This document shows positions 17,864 to 26,978 of a DNA stretch of 64,000 bases, in pieces. This DNA comes from an uncultured Actinomycetaceae bacterium (GTDB lineage: Bacteria; Actinomycetota; Actinomycetes; Actinomycetales; Actinomycetaceae). The DNA is taken from NCBI GenBank assembly GCA_902464405.1, contig CABQJD010000001.1:124001-188000 (forward strand), given 5' to 3'. A model generated the notes under the pieces. It did no database searches. It was not told the DNA's origin and worked only from the letters and a program-made list of their open reading frames with translations. Each line of letters begins with the position of its first letter. The first letter of the stretch is position 1. The translations under genes were made by a program, and so were the position numbers.

Positions 17864-19393
17864 GTGGAAGCAGAGTCGCCAACCTCCAGCCAGCGCATAG
17901 CTGATCGGTTTGATCTAACGGTGCGCTATACCGACTCATGGGATCAGTATGGTGTTGAAACATGGCGAGCTATCGATACTGTACTTGCCCGTGAACTTCG
18001 CGCAATCGTCATCCCTCACGATCATCCGCATCGCACTGCAGCTCTCGACGCTGCACGCCGCGCAGGTCTTTTTGAAGATGCCGGGGCGACGCGAATTCTC
18101 TTCGTTGAAGACGAGAAAGAAATTTCCGTTGTTTTGACTGAATTTCCTCTTGGCACGAGCCTTGCATCTTTTATTAAGACCGATAGTGAAAGCGATAGCA
18201 AGGGCGAACCGCTTCCAGAATCGATTCTCACAGCAATTTTTGGGCAGACAACCTCAGCGATCAATCATGCACGAAATCGAGGTTTACGCCATCTACAGCT
18301 GGCAGCTCAGCATATTTATATCTCCGATTCAGGAGAGGTGACGCTTGATGGCATCGCAACGCTGAACGCGCTTGCTGGCGTCAATACTGATAAGCTCAGT
18401 TCCGATCTTGATCGCGACGAAGCTCGCGGGCTTATTGTCTTTTTCGCTGCTCTGCTTCATGGAGAGGATTTCCCTGCTGATCCTTCTACCCATGATGATT
18501 ACGTTCGCAGAGCATGCGATCTTCCTGATCTTTCTCAACGAGTGCGAGATGTGTTTCAGCAAGAGCGCGATGGCTATGGCGCTCAATCTCCTGCTGACCT
18601 TTTACGAATGCTTGTACCTTGGGGATCGGTCGATCCTCACAGCATTCCTGGTTTTTTTGATAACCGAAAGACCTGCGAAAACGATCTCACACACAATGCA
18701 CACGATACGAGCAATATGTGTGATACACAAGACGCTCTCAGCATTGGCAGTACTGACGATTATGGCGACTTAGACGAACTCGACAGCGCTGACAGCGTCG
18801 ATATGCATGACGCTCCCGCTCCTGCTCCTGCTCTTTCTCCCTCATGGCCATCAGTTTTTGAAACAGTTAGCACAGATGAAGTGTTTACTTCGTTTGGCTA
18901 TTTTCACAACAATGCTCCTGCGCCCTATGCCCTTCTTCCTGATGAAGAAAATGACGATTCCGATTCAGATCCAGCTTCTGAATCCAGCTCTCTTTCACCT
19001 GCAGACATGGATGAAGATGAAGAGGAACAGGGTGAGCGCAATGCCATCACTCACGGCAATACTGCCGTGAGTTCGCAGGGCATCACGTCTCCTTCATCTT
19101 TTAAAGCTTCTGATACCGCCAAGGAATCTAAAGAAAAACATAAAGAAAACGAGAAAGGCGAGGATCCGCTGGAATTCACTTCAGAAACTCTTGTGAATCT
19201 TGGAGGAAAATCGTTCCCCGTTGCAAATGTGGTACTGATTCTTTTTGCTCTCATCGTCCTTATAGCCCTTATTGCTGGGATCGCAAAGCTTTTCGAGCCT
19301 CTTGATCCTGTGCAACTCAGACCATACGATGAGGCATCCGCCTATTATTCGTGGAGCACGCAAGCATCCACACCCACCGCGCACATATTGTGA
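17864..19393 (+). CDS. MviN-type membrane pseudokinase (MurJ part absent)
   Basis: 509 residues: a kinase-like domain (1-270), an acidic Asp/Ser/Glu-rich linker (about 280-430), one membrane segment (about 450-472) and a short external tail. The kinase-like domain lacks key residues. There is no VAIK lysine (RAIVIP at that place), the catalytic loop HRD is replaced by RHLQL, and the DFG position reads DGI. In Mycobacterium the equivalent domain is fused to MurJ (Rv3910), and its phosphorylated form recruits FhaA. Here it is a separate gene directly after the DUF6049 gene, with no flippase in the locus. The external tail is only about 35 residues. A GTG start at 17864 follows AAAGG. Confidence 0.75.
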   Translation: MEAESPTSSQRIADRFDLTVRYTDSWDQYGVETWRAIDTVLARELRAIVIPHDHPHRTAALDAARRAGLFEDAGATRILFVEDEKEISVVLTEFPLGTSLASFIKTDSESDSKGEPLPESILTAIFGQTTSAINHARNRGLRHLQLAAQHIYISDSGEVTLDGIATLNALAGVNTDKLSSDLDRDEARGLIVFFAALLHGEDFPADPSTHDDYVRRACDLPDLSQRVRDVFQQERDGYGAQSPADLLRMLVPWGSVDPHSIPGFFDNRKTCENDLTHNAHDTSNMCDTQDALSIGSTDDYGDLDELDSADSVDMHDAPAPAPALSPSWPSVFETVSTDEVFTSFGYFHNNAPAPYALLPDEENDDSDSDPASESSSLSPADMDEDEEEQGERNAITHGNTAVSSQGITSPSSFKASDTAKESKEKHKENEKGEDPLEFTSETLVNLGGKSFPVANVVLILFALIVLIALIAGIAKLFEPLDPVQLRPYDEASAYYSWSTQASTPTAHIL

Positions 19394-19449
19394 AATATGC
19401 TCAAGCTTTTGTGCGTTGAGCTTTTGTAAGAGAACTATTGGAGGAAAAT

Positions 19450-20379
19450 ATGGGAAATACTCGCAACGTCATTATCGTCGGCTCTGGCCCTGCAGGCTGG
19501 ACTGCAGCAATTTATACGGCTCGTGCTGGTCTTAAACCTCTAGTGATTGCTGGCGCTCTTGAGGCTGGAGGCGCTTTAATGACGACCACGGAAGTAGAAA
19601 ACTTCCCTGGCTGGCCTGAAGGAATTATGGGGCCAGATCTCATGGCTAAAATGCAAGAACAAGCAGAAAAATTTGGTGCTGAGGTCGAATACTGCGATGC
19701 AACGGAACTTTCTCTTGAAGGCGATATAAAAACAGTGACAACTGATGAAGGCGAAACGTACGAAGCAAAAGCCGTGATTTTAGCTCTCGGCTCAGCATAT
19801 AAGAAGCTTGGGCTTGATGGGGAGATTCTTTTAGCTGGCAAAGGCGTGAGCTATTGCGCTACCTGCGATGGTTTCTTCTTCAAAGATCGTGAAATCGCTG
19901 TTGTTGGCGGCGGAGACAGCGCCGTCACTGAAGCCCTCTTCCTTGCTCGTTTTGCCAGCACTGTGCATCTGATTCATCGCCGCGACGAATTGCGAGCATC
20001 AAAGGTGATGGCTGATCGCGTTGAGGCAGAGCCAAAAATCCGCGTCCACTGGAACTGTGCAGTTGATTCAGTCAATGGTACTGATGCGCTCGAATCTCTC
20101 ACTTTGCGCGATACGCTTACTGGAGAACTCAGCGAATTGCCTGTACAAGGTATGTTTGTGGCTATCGGGCATAAACCTCGCACTGAGGTGCTGAATGGGC
20201 AAGTTGCTCTTGACGATGGAGGCTACGTGAAAGTGGCGTCTCCTTCAACTCTTACCAATCTTCCAGGTGTTTTTGCTTGTGGTGACGTGGTCGATCATCA
20301 TTATCGCCAAGCAATCACTGCCGCTGGCTCTGGATGTGCCGCAGCGATCGATGCGCAAGACTACCTTGCACAAATGTGA
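19450..20379 (+). CDS. trxB: thioredoxin-disulfide reductase
   Basis: A 309-residue low-molecular-weight flavoprotein that passes electrons from NADPH through FAD to thioredoxin. FAD motif GSGPAGW (about 12-18), redox-active C136-A-T-C139, NADPH motif GGGDSA and a C-terminal FACGDV block are all present. The start at 19450 (MGNTRNV) has GGAGG 5 nt upstream; a TTG four codons earlier overlaps that ribosome site and was rejected. The trxA gene that follows trxB in many Actinobacteria is not here. Confidence 0.95.
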   Translation: MGNTRNVIIVGSGPAGWTAAIYTARAGLKPLVIAGALEAGGALMTTTEVENFPGWPEGIMGPDLMAKMQEQAEKFGAEVEYCDATELSLEGDIKTVTTDEGETYEAKAVILALGSAYKKLGLDGEILLAGKGVSYCATCDGFFFKDREIAVVGGGDSAVTEALFLARFASTVHLIHRRDELRASKVMADRVEAEPKIRVHWNCAVDSVNGTDALESLTLRDTLTGELSELPVQGMFVAIGHKPRTEVLNGQVALDDGGYVKVASPSTLTNLPGVFACGDVVDHHYRQAITAAGSGCAAAIDAQDYLAQM

Positions 20380-20493
20380 TTTTTGTCAGATGCTGAGTGT
20401 GGTGCGTTAGGAGCACAGTAGCGAGACGAGGCACACTGCGTTGCTCGTTTACCGCTCTTATCGTCACCACTACCAGCTTCCGAAAGGAGCGCT

Positions 20494-21807
20494 ATGCCAA
20501 GCCAGTATCTACGTTCATCCAGTGACGGCACTCGCCTTGATCCGTGGTTTGACCACTATGCAGACCGAGCTCTGGGAATGCGGCAATCTGAAACGCGCTC
20601 GCTTTTTGCTGTGGCAAACCGCCCAGAAGTAGTCTCTCTGGCAGGTGGAATGCCGTTTATTCAAGGCTTACCTCTCGATTTCTTAGCGGAGATGAGCGCG
20701 AAACTTCTGCGTGAACGCGGAGCATACGTGCTGCAGTATGGAGGCGGGCAAGGCGAAGAAGAACTGCGTGAAATGATCGTTGAAGTGATGCATGCTGAGG
20801 GAATCAAGGCACACCCAGACGATATTACTGTGACGACTGGCTCCCAAGCAGCTCTCGATGTGATGACTCAAGTCTTTATCAATCCTGGTGACGTAATTGT
20901 GGCTGAGGCTCCATCCTACGTGGGTGCGCTCGGCGTCTTTCGAGCATACCAGGCAAACGTTGTTCACGTGCCGCTCGACGAAGATGGCTTAATTCCAGAA
21001 GCACTCGAAGCGACGCTCACCAAGCTGGAAAGCGAAGGAAAACCAGTAAAATTCCTTTATACTGTGCCGAATTTTCACAATCCTGCAGGGGTGTGCATGA
21101 GCATAGAGCGCCGTCCACATATCGTTGAAATATGTGACAGGCATCATGTGCTTATTCTTGAAGATAATCCGTATGGAATGCTTGGTTTTGAAGACCAAAC
21201 AATGCCAGCATTGCAGACCTACAACCCCGATGGCGTCGTCTATCTTGGATCTTTCTCTAAGACGTTCGCCCCTGGCTACCGCGTAGGTTGGGCACTTGCC
21301 CCGCACGCCGTCACTCAACGTCTCACTCTTGCCAACGAAAATGCGGTGCTCTCACCCACAAAAGTTGGTCAAATCTCTATCGCTGAATATCTGCGAACCT
21401 ACGATTGGATGAAGCAGATTAAAGAGTACCGTGCAATGTATCGCGAACGGCGAGATGCCATGCTCGATGCTCTCGGCACTCATCTTCCCCAATGCTCATG
21501 GAATGTTCCTACTGGCGGTTTTTACACGTGGGTACAACTTCCCGAAGGTCTTGACGCTAAAGCAATGCTCCCACGTGCCACAAAACATCTCGTAGCATAC
21601 GTCAGCGGCACAGCGTTTTATGCCAACGACGAAGGCGGAGATCATATGCGTTTGAGCTTCTGCTATCCCACTCCTGAAAATATCCGTGAAGGTGTCCGCC
21701 GCCTTGCAGGAGTAATCGAACAAGAAGTTGAACTCGTGAATATGTTTGGCGTGACGTCTCGTCATCATGGAAACGGCATCGAAAATCCGATCACCGACCA
21801 GCTCTAA
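20494..21807 (+). CDS. PLP-dependent aminotransferase (class I/II, fold type I)
   Basis: A 437-residue cytoplasmic aminotransferase. It shows VSLAGGMPF near the N-terminus, TVTTGSQAALDVM, YTVPNFHNPAGV, EDNPYGML and the Schiff-base lysine motif GSFSKTFAPGYRVGW. The pattern is that of the 2-aminoadipate/aromatic aminotransferase (ARO8/LysN) subgroup. The amino donor cannot be fixed from sequence. There is no N-terminal GntR domain, so it is not a MocR regulator. AAGGAG precedes the ATG. The same kind of gene sits between trx and par genes in other Actinobacteria; the ligase gene follows after 37 nt. Confidence 0.88.
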   Translation: MPSQYLRSSSDGTRLDPWFDHYADRALGMRQSETRSLFAVANRPEVVSLAGGMPFIQGLPLDFLAEMSAKLLRERGAYVLQYGGGQGEEELREMIVEVMHAEGIKAHPDDITVTTGSQAALDVMTQVFINPGDVIVAEAPSYVGALGVFRAYQANVVHVPLDEDGLIPEALEATLTKLESEGKPVKFLYTVPNFHNPAGVCMSIERRPHIVEICDRHHVLILEDNPYGMLGFEDQTMPALQTYNPDGVVYLGSFSKTFAPGYRVGWALAPHAVTQRLTLANENAVLSPTKVGQISIAEYLRTYDWMKQIKEYRAMYRERRDAMLDALGTHLPQCSWNVPTGGFYTWVQLPEGLDAKAMLPRATKHLVAYVSGTAFYANDEGGDHMRLSFCYPTPENIREGVRRLAGVIEQEVELVNMFGVTSRHHGNGIENPITDQL

Positions 21808-21844
21808 ACACACTCCTAAATCTCCATCTAACGAAGGAATCACA

Positions 21845-22804
21845 ATGAATCGCCCACTTACTGTTGCTATTCTCGCTGGTGGCCTCACCCATGAGCGCGA
21901 AGTTTCACTGCGTTCTGGAAGCCGCCTTGCAGGTGCATTACGCGATTGTGCGATACAAGTGAAAGTTCTTGACGTCGATGCCCAGATGCTGCAACGTTTA
22001 TCGGCTCTTGAGCCTGATATTGTCTGGCCTCTTGTGCATGGATCAACTGGTGAAGACGGTTCTTTGCAAGATTTACTCGATTTGGCTGGTTATGCCTATG
22101 TGGGATCACAGGCGCAGGCGTGCCGTTTAGCTTCCGATAAATCGGTGTGCGCAAGTGTGTTGCTCCGCAGCGGATTAAAAGTTCCATCGTCAATGGCACT
22201 TCCTCAGCCTCTTTTCCGCGAAGTTGGTGTGCAGCCAATTTTAGATTTGATCGAGCAGCGCTACGGTTTTCCTCTTGTGGTCAAGCCTGCGCGAGGAGGC
22301 TCTTCTTTGGGCTTGACGATTGTCCATTCACGCGCAGAACTCCCCAGCGCAATGGTAGATTGTTTTGCTTATGATGACGTCGCACTCATTCAAGAGTTTA
22401 TTTCTGGGCGTGAATTTGGTGTAGGCGTCGTTGATTTTGCAGATAAGGCTATTGCTATTCCTCCAGTAGAAGTGAACGTGAACGGTCCATATGACTATGA
22501 CGCCCGATATAACCCTGGACGAGTTGAGTATTTCGTGCCTGCACATACGAACGATGCAGAACTTGCCGCGATCACCGATTTAGCTCTTGCTGTACATAAA
22601 GAGCTAGGGCTTCGGCACTATTCGCGCACAGATATTATTCTTGACGAGCAGGGCGTGCCGTGGTTTATTGATGTTAATACAACTCCAGGCATGGCAGAAA
22701 CATCAATTTTCCCGCAGGCAGCTGCTGCGGCCGCAAAAGATCAAGGAATCTCAGTTGAAGAGTTTTATGTGAAAATCCTTCAAGCTGCTCTTAAAGAACG
22801 CTAA
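21845..22804 (+). CDS. D-alanine--D-alanine ligase family protein (ATP-grasp)
   Basis: A 319-residue ATP-grasp enzyme of the Ddl family, which joins two D-alanines for the peptidoglycan stem peptide. It shows the N-terminal VAILAGGLTHEREVSLRSG motif, WPLVHGSTGEDGSLQ, PLVVKPARGGSSLG, QEFISGREFGVGV and the C-terminal DINTTPG-like block (VNTTPGMAE). ATG 21845 is taken with AAGGA upstream; the frame is open to 21767 inside the aminotransferase gene. The gene runs convergently towards parB. A second, main Ddl may exist elsewhere, so I give no symbol. Confidence 0.85.
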   Translation: MNRPLTVAILAGGLTHEREVSLRSGSRLAGALRDCAIQVKVLDVDAQMLQRLSALEPDIVWPLVHGSTGEDGSLQDLLDLAGYAYVGSQAQACRLASDKSVCASVLLRSGLKVPSSMALPQPLFREVGVQPILDLIEQRYGFPLVVKPARGGSSLGLTIVHSRAELPSAMVDCFAYDDVALIQEFISGREFGVGVVDFADKAIAIPPVEVNVNGPYDYDARYNPGRVEYFVPAHTNDAELAAITDLALAVHKELGLRHYSRTDIILDEQGVPWFIDVNTTPGMAETSIFPQAAAAAAKDQGISVEEFYVKILQAALKER

Positions 22805-22893
22805 TAGTGCGCATAGTGCAGATCGCATACACTCTCATTCAAAGAGAAATGATACTAACGTATGCTTCTAGATACTTTGCCGCTGCTGCCAGA

Positions 22894-24078
22894 TTACTGC
22901 TGATTTATGGCTACTCCAGTATCGCCCATTTCGCCGAGAATACGGTTCAGATCGTCAATTTCTGCAAATTCGATTGTGATTCTTCCTTTATGAGTACCCA
23001 TCTGCACTTTCACGCGCGTATCGAAACGATCCCCCAAGCGAACAGCTAACTCGTTAAGCTCGGCAACATAGCGCTGGGTGCGTGAAGCCCTCGATTTTGG
23101 CTCAGCAGACTTTCCCCCGACAGCCACAATTTCTTCTATAGCTCGTACGGAAAGACCTTCAGCAACGATACGCTGAGCTAACTGTTCCATTGCCGCTGGG
23201 TCTGCCAAGCTTAGAAGTGCGCGAGCATGCCCTGCTGAAATAACTCCAGCCGCTACTCGCCTTTGCACGAGAGGTGGAAGTTTTAGTAAGCGAAGAGTGT
23301 TGGTGATTTGGGGGCGAGAACGTGCAATCTTTTTAGATAACTCTTCATGAGTGATCTTAAAATCGTCGAGGAGCTGCTGATATGCCGCCGCTTCTTCGAG
23401 CGGATTAAGCTGTGCGCGATGCAGATTTTCCAACAAAGCATCGCGCAAAAGATCGGTATCTTCTGTATGCCGCACAACTGCTGGAATTGTAGACAAACCA
23501 GCTCGCTGAGTTGCTCGCCACCTACGCTCCCCCATAATCAATTCATATCGAGCATCAGGCTGATCAGGAATCGGCATGCGAAGAGGGCGCACGACGATTG
23601 GCTGCAGCACCCCGACTTCTGCAATAGAATCGGCAAGTTCCTGCAAATCGTCTTCATCAAACACTTGGCGCGGCTGCTTCGTATTTGGAATAATTGCCGA
23701 TACGCTCAGCTCTCCAAATGTTGCCCCGGGTACTGGCACAAGGTCAGTATCGCTTTCTGGGCGGATTTCGTCGGCTGTGTTTCTTGCTGAAGTTGTACGT
23801 GCCGATATCCCTTTCCTTTTTTGCGAAGTAGTGGATTTTTTCTTTGATTCTGCAAAAACAGTGCTGCTGGAGGGGGTGCTGGTACTGCTGCTGATTTGTG
23901 CGGAGCCTGTGTGTGTTTTGCTTTCCTGCTCTTCCTTTATGTAAAAAGAGTTTTTTGTGAGACTATCAGCGCTTGAAGATGAAAAGAAAACATCAATTGG
24001 TCTATGCTGCTTTTCTTCTTGACTCTCTGGAATAAGAGCTCCAATCCCGCGCCCTAAACCACGCCTTTTTTCAGCCAT
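22894..24078 (-). CDS. parB: chromosome-partitioning protein ParB
   Basis: A 394-residue centromere-binding protein and CTPase. Start at 24078 gives the conserved N-terminus MAEKRRGLGRGIGALIP, the ParA-contacting peptide; open frame upstream to 24171 is not conserved. Next come a variable Ser/Thr/Lys-rich linker, the CTP-binding block with the GERRWRA motif, the ENLHRAQLNPLEEA motif, the helix-turn-helix that reads parS, and a C-terminal dimer domain. Three parS sites lie just upstream, between parB and parA. Confidence 0.96.
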   Translation of the reverse strand: MAEKRRGLGRGIGALIPESQEEKQHRPIDVFFSSSSADSLTKNSFYIKEEQESKTHTGSAQISSSTSTPSSSTVFAESKKKSTTSQKRKGISARTTSARNTADEIRPESDTDLVPVPGATFGELSVSAIIPNTKQPRQVFDEDDLQELADSIAEVGVLQPIVVRPLRMPIPDQPDARYELIMGERRWRATQRAGLSTIPAVVRHTEDTDLLRDALLENLHRAQLNPLEEAAAYQQLLDDFKITHEELSKKIARSRPQITNTLRLLKLPPLVQRRVAAGVISAGHARALLSLADPAAMEQLAQRIVAEGLSVRAIEEIVAVGGKSAEPKSRASRTQRYVAELNELAVRLGDRFDTRVKVQMGTHKGRITIEFAEIDDLNRILGEMGDTGVAINQQ

Positions 24079-24171
24079 CGCACACTCCATCTCTCTGTAT
24101 ATCCTGGATAATAATCTAACAACTTCGCCTTCTGTATGCCAATGTTCTATGGATTGTTTTACGCAGGTCAA

Positions 24172-24187
24172 TGTTTCACGTGAAACA
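24172..24187. other. parS: parS centromere site 1
   Basis: Exact 16-bp palindrome TGTTTCACGTGAAACA, the universal ParB binding site, 94 nt upstream of parB. Confidence 0.95.
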
Positions 24188-24307
24188 TCAGGTTAATTGT
24201 GCAAATAAATAGCATCTTTCTTTCGGTGAATTTTTAGAGAATGTCTAAAAGTTGGTTTGAGTGTGTATATAGGAGCTTCTTTATTCCCTCACCTCATCAA
24301 GCATTAT

Positions 24308-24323
24308 TGTTTCACGTGAAACA
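24308..24323. other. parS: parS centromere site 2
   Basis: Second exact copy of TGTTTCACGTGAAACA, 136 bp from site 1. The rest of the 507-bp parB-parA gap is AT-rich and shows no gene. Confidence 0.95.
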
Positions 24324-24561
24324 TATATAAATATATGAGTGGTAATACTTCTCTTCTATATAAATTTCTTCCGTGCGTATTTTCTTCTCTGCTAAAACCC
24401 GTTTGAGGCAAGCGAAAAACCTATGCTTTCACTATCATAATGCGAAGAATAATTCGCGGCTGTACGATCTGTGCGGTACTGTACGATACTGCGCAAATTT
24501 TCGACTACTTCAGTGACGATTCGCGAAATAGCTACTATGCACGAGATTCAGTGCTCAGGAT

Positions 24562-24577
24562 TGTTTCACGTGAAACA
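24562..24577. other. parS: parS centromere site 3
   Basis: Third exact copy of TGTTTCACGTGAAACA, just 9 bp beyond the parA stop and 254 bp from site 2. Confidence 0.95.
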
Positions 24578-24585
24578 CTGTGGCA

Positions 24586-25548
24586 TTAACTTTTTAGCGC
24601 TATCTCTTTGGCGGCGCTCATATATGCTGCAGAGCCAGAAGACTTTGGGTCATACTGAATCACAGTTTGTCCAAAACTTGGCGCCTCTGAAATGCGAACA
24701 TTTCGAGGGATTCTTGCTTCCAATAATTCGTTGGGGAAATACTGTTCAACATCTACAGCAACGTCATTTGCTAAATTTGTGCGTTTATCAAACATCGTCA
24801 ATAAAATCGTTGAAATACGAAGATCTGGGTTAAATACTTGCCGCACAGAAGTAATCGTCTTCATGAGCTGGGTAAGACCTTCAAGGGCATAATACTCAGC
24901 CTGAATCGGAATCATCACTTCATTTGCTGCTACTAAAGCATTTAACGTTAGCATTCCAAGCGAAGGAGGAGAATCAATAAAGATGTAATCGATATCAAAT
25001 TCAGCGAACGCTGGGTCCTTGAAAAAATCTTTAATTGCTTTCCGTAGACGATATTCCCTACGTTCACTCGTCACAAGCTCTACTTCAGCCAGGGCTAAAT
25101 CGATAGTAGAGGGCACAATCCACAAATTTTCTATTTCTGGCACAGGGTAAATGAGCTTAGTCAGTGGCATTTTGGCTTTTAATGCGTGGTAGACAGAAGG
25201 AGAACCGCTACTCGGACGAACCCCGAGAGCTGTGGATGCATTAGCTTGAGGATCGGCGTCAATCACTAAAACGTTTAAGCCGCCTTTAGCTAAAGCTGCA
25301 GCTATATTGACGGTTGTGGTAGTTTTTCCAACTCCACCTTTTTGATTAGACACAGAAAAAATACGAGTATGGGCAGGCTTAGGCAATTTCTCTTCCATAA
25401 AAGCATGAACAGTTGCCCGAGCCTTCATCATTTCATCAAACATCAACGAGCTATCGTCATAATCAGAAGAGGATAGGTTCTCAGGGATAGGTGACGATGC
25501 TTTCGCTGCACCAAATTCCGCTTCAAAACGATCTTCAAGTTTACTCAC
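24586..25548 (-). CDS. parA: chromosome-partitioning ATPase ParA
   Basis: A 320-residue deviant Walker ATPase (KGGVGKTTTTVN, IDADPQANAS, FIDSPPSLG) that forms a DNA-bound gradient to move ParB-parS complexes. An N-terminal extension of about 60 acidic/polar residues precedes the ATPase, as in other actinobacterial Soj/ParA proteins. GTG start at 25548 with AGGAGG upstream. Same strand and order as rsmG and jag. Confidence 0.96.
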   Translation of the reverse strand: MSKLEDRFEAEFGAAKASSPIPENLSSSDYDDSSLMFDEMMKARATVHAFMEEKLPKPAHTRIFSVSNQKGGVGKTTTTVNIAAALAKGGLNVLVIDADPQANASTALGVRPSSGSPSVYHALKAKMPLTKLIYPVPEIENLWIVPSTIDLALAEVELVTSERREYRLRKAIKDFFKDPAFAEFDIDYIFIDSPPSLGMLTLNALVAANEVMIPIQAEYYALEGLTQLMKTITSVRQVFNPDLRISTILLTMFDKRTNLANDVAVDVEQYFPNELLEARIPRNVRISEAPSFGQTVIQYDPKSSGSAAYMSAAKEIALKS

Positions 25549-25604
25549 GCTACCTCCTCATATCGCTTTTTATTCTATGCAGATTTCATAGTGATTACAT
25601 GCTC

Positions 25605-26261
25605 TTATACTGCGTACGCCTTCACCACTCGCGTCGCTTCGTCCGTTCCCCATACGCTGCGTTCGTGAATCGTCACCGAATTGATCGAGAATTTGCGTAT
25701 CATCTTACGGGCTTCATCTATCTCAATTTCTGCACGTGCACCTTTAAGTGCAACTAAAGCACCAGCGGGTTTAAGTAAAGGAAATGCCCAAGGAATAAGC
25801 TTTTTAAGCGGGGCGACAGCTCTTGCAGTCACCACGTCGAAATGCGCTTGCCCTGCCAACTCCTCTGCACGCATATTAAATACCTGAACATGAGGAAGAT
25901 CTAGTTTTTTCACCACTTCTTCGAGCCACTGCACACGCCGATCCATTGTTTCAATAAGGCAGATAGAAAGATCAGAGCGCACAATTGCAAGAATGATACC
26001 TGGAAAACCAGCACCAGAACCAATATCGGCAACTGATGCAGACGCTGGGATATCAGGTTCGATTGCTAATGAATTAAGGAGGTGACGACTCCATAAACGC
26101 TCTAATTCGCGAGGGCCAAGCAAACCACGCATATCCCCCTCATCTTCCAGCATGGTAGCAAAACTACACAGCTTAGCCCATGCTGGCTCACCAAAATGCG
26201 AAGCTCCACCAGAGGGCGGAGCTTCAACACTAGGTTGATTATGAGTGAGATCAGCACTCAT
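25605..26261 (-). CDS. rsmG: 16S rRNA (guanine-N7) methyltransferase RsmG
   Basis: A 218-residue class I SAM methyltransferase (VADIGSGAGFPGIILAI near residues 78-94; FDVVTARAVAPL further on) that methylates the G527 region of 16S rRNA. Family length is normal. Its ATG overlaps the jag stop by 4 nt (26258-26261), so the two are coupled. Loss of this gene in other bacteria gives low-level streptomycin resistance; here it is intact. Confidence 0.95.
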   Translation of the reverse strand: MSADLTHNQPSVEAPPSGGASHFGEPAWAKLCSFATMLEDEGDMRGLLGPRELERLWSRHLLNSLAIEPDIPASASVADIGSGAGFPGIILAIVRSDLSICLIETMDRRVQWLEEVVKKLDLPHVQVFNMRAEELAGQAHFDVVTARAVAPLKKLIPWAFPLLKPAGALVALKGARAEIEIDEARKMIRKFSINSVTIHERSVWGTDEATRVVKAYAV

Positions 26262-26950
26262 TGTGCGCTTTCAACGCTCTGTGCGCTTTCGGCACTATGT
26301 GAACTACCCATGCTCATCGCACTTGCAGAACTCATCGATGGCATAGATTCTTCGATGGCATCGTCAGCGCTTGCGGAAGAAGAGTCATCATCTACAAAAT
26401 CGGTATCGTCGATATCGTCATCTTCAAAAGGCAGCATGATCACAACGTGACGATTAGGTCCAATACCTGAAGAATCAGAATATAAGCCTGCTTCGGCAAC
26501 CACATCATGCACAACCTTGCGTTCAAAAGGATTCATCGGCTTAAGAGCAACATCTTCACCTGTTTCTTGCACCTGCTCAACAGCATCGCGTGCAATTGCC
26601 TGAATTGCCTTGCGGCGCCCATCGCGATAGCCCAAAATATCGAGCATTAAACGGGAGCGCTCATTCGTCTTAGATTGTACGGCAAGACGCGTAAGCTCCT
26701 GGAGGGCATCGAGAGTTTCGCCGTGACGCCCGATCAGACGCTTTAGACGACGATCTGCTCCGTCTTCCATCACAATTGCCACTGCTGCGCGATCAGCCTC
26801 AACAGAAATCTCTATATCTCCATCAAGTTCGCTGATATCAAGCAAATCTTCAAGATAATCTGCTGCATAATCACCCTCATCAACAAGCTTTGTATGCATA
26901 TCTTGTGGAGTTTCCTCTATTACATCTACTACATCTTCAACACTCATCAT
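26258..26950 (-). CDS. jag: Jag/KhpB-type KH and R3H domain RNA-binding protein
   Basis: 230 residues: acidic N-terminal part, a KH-like domain (RRLKRLIGRHGETLDALQEL), an R3H domain (SRLMLDILGYRDGRRKA to NPFERKVVHDVVAEAG) and a Ser/Asp/Ala-rich tail of about 50 residues. Homologues (SpoIIIJ-associated, KhpB/EloR) bind RNA and tune cell elongation in firmicutes. The gene follows yidC in the conserved origin cluster. The tail is low complexity and its role is unknown. Confidence 0.92.
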   Translation of the reverse strand: MMSVEDVVDVIEETPQDMHTKLVDEGDYAADYLEDLLDISELDGDIEISVEADRAAVAIVMEDGADRRLKRLIGRHGETLDALQELTRLAVQSKTNERSRLMLDILGYRDGRRKAIQAIARDAVEQVQETGEDVALKPMNPFERKVVHDVVAEAGLYSDSSGIGPNRHVVIMLPFEDDDIDDTDFVDDDSSSASADDAIEESMPSMSSASAMSMGSSHSAESAQSVESAQ

Positions 26951-26978
26951 GTTCCTTTGTTTGAACTATCGGATATTA

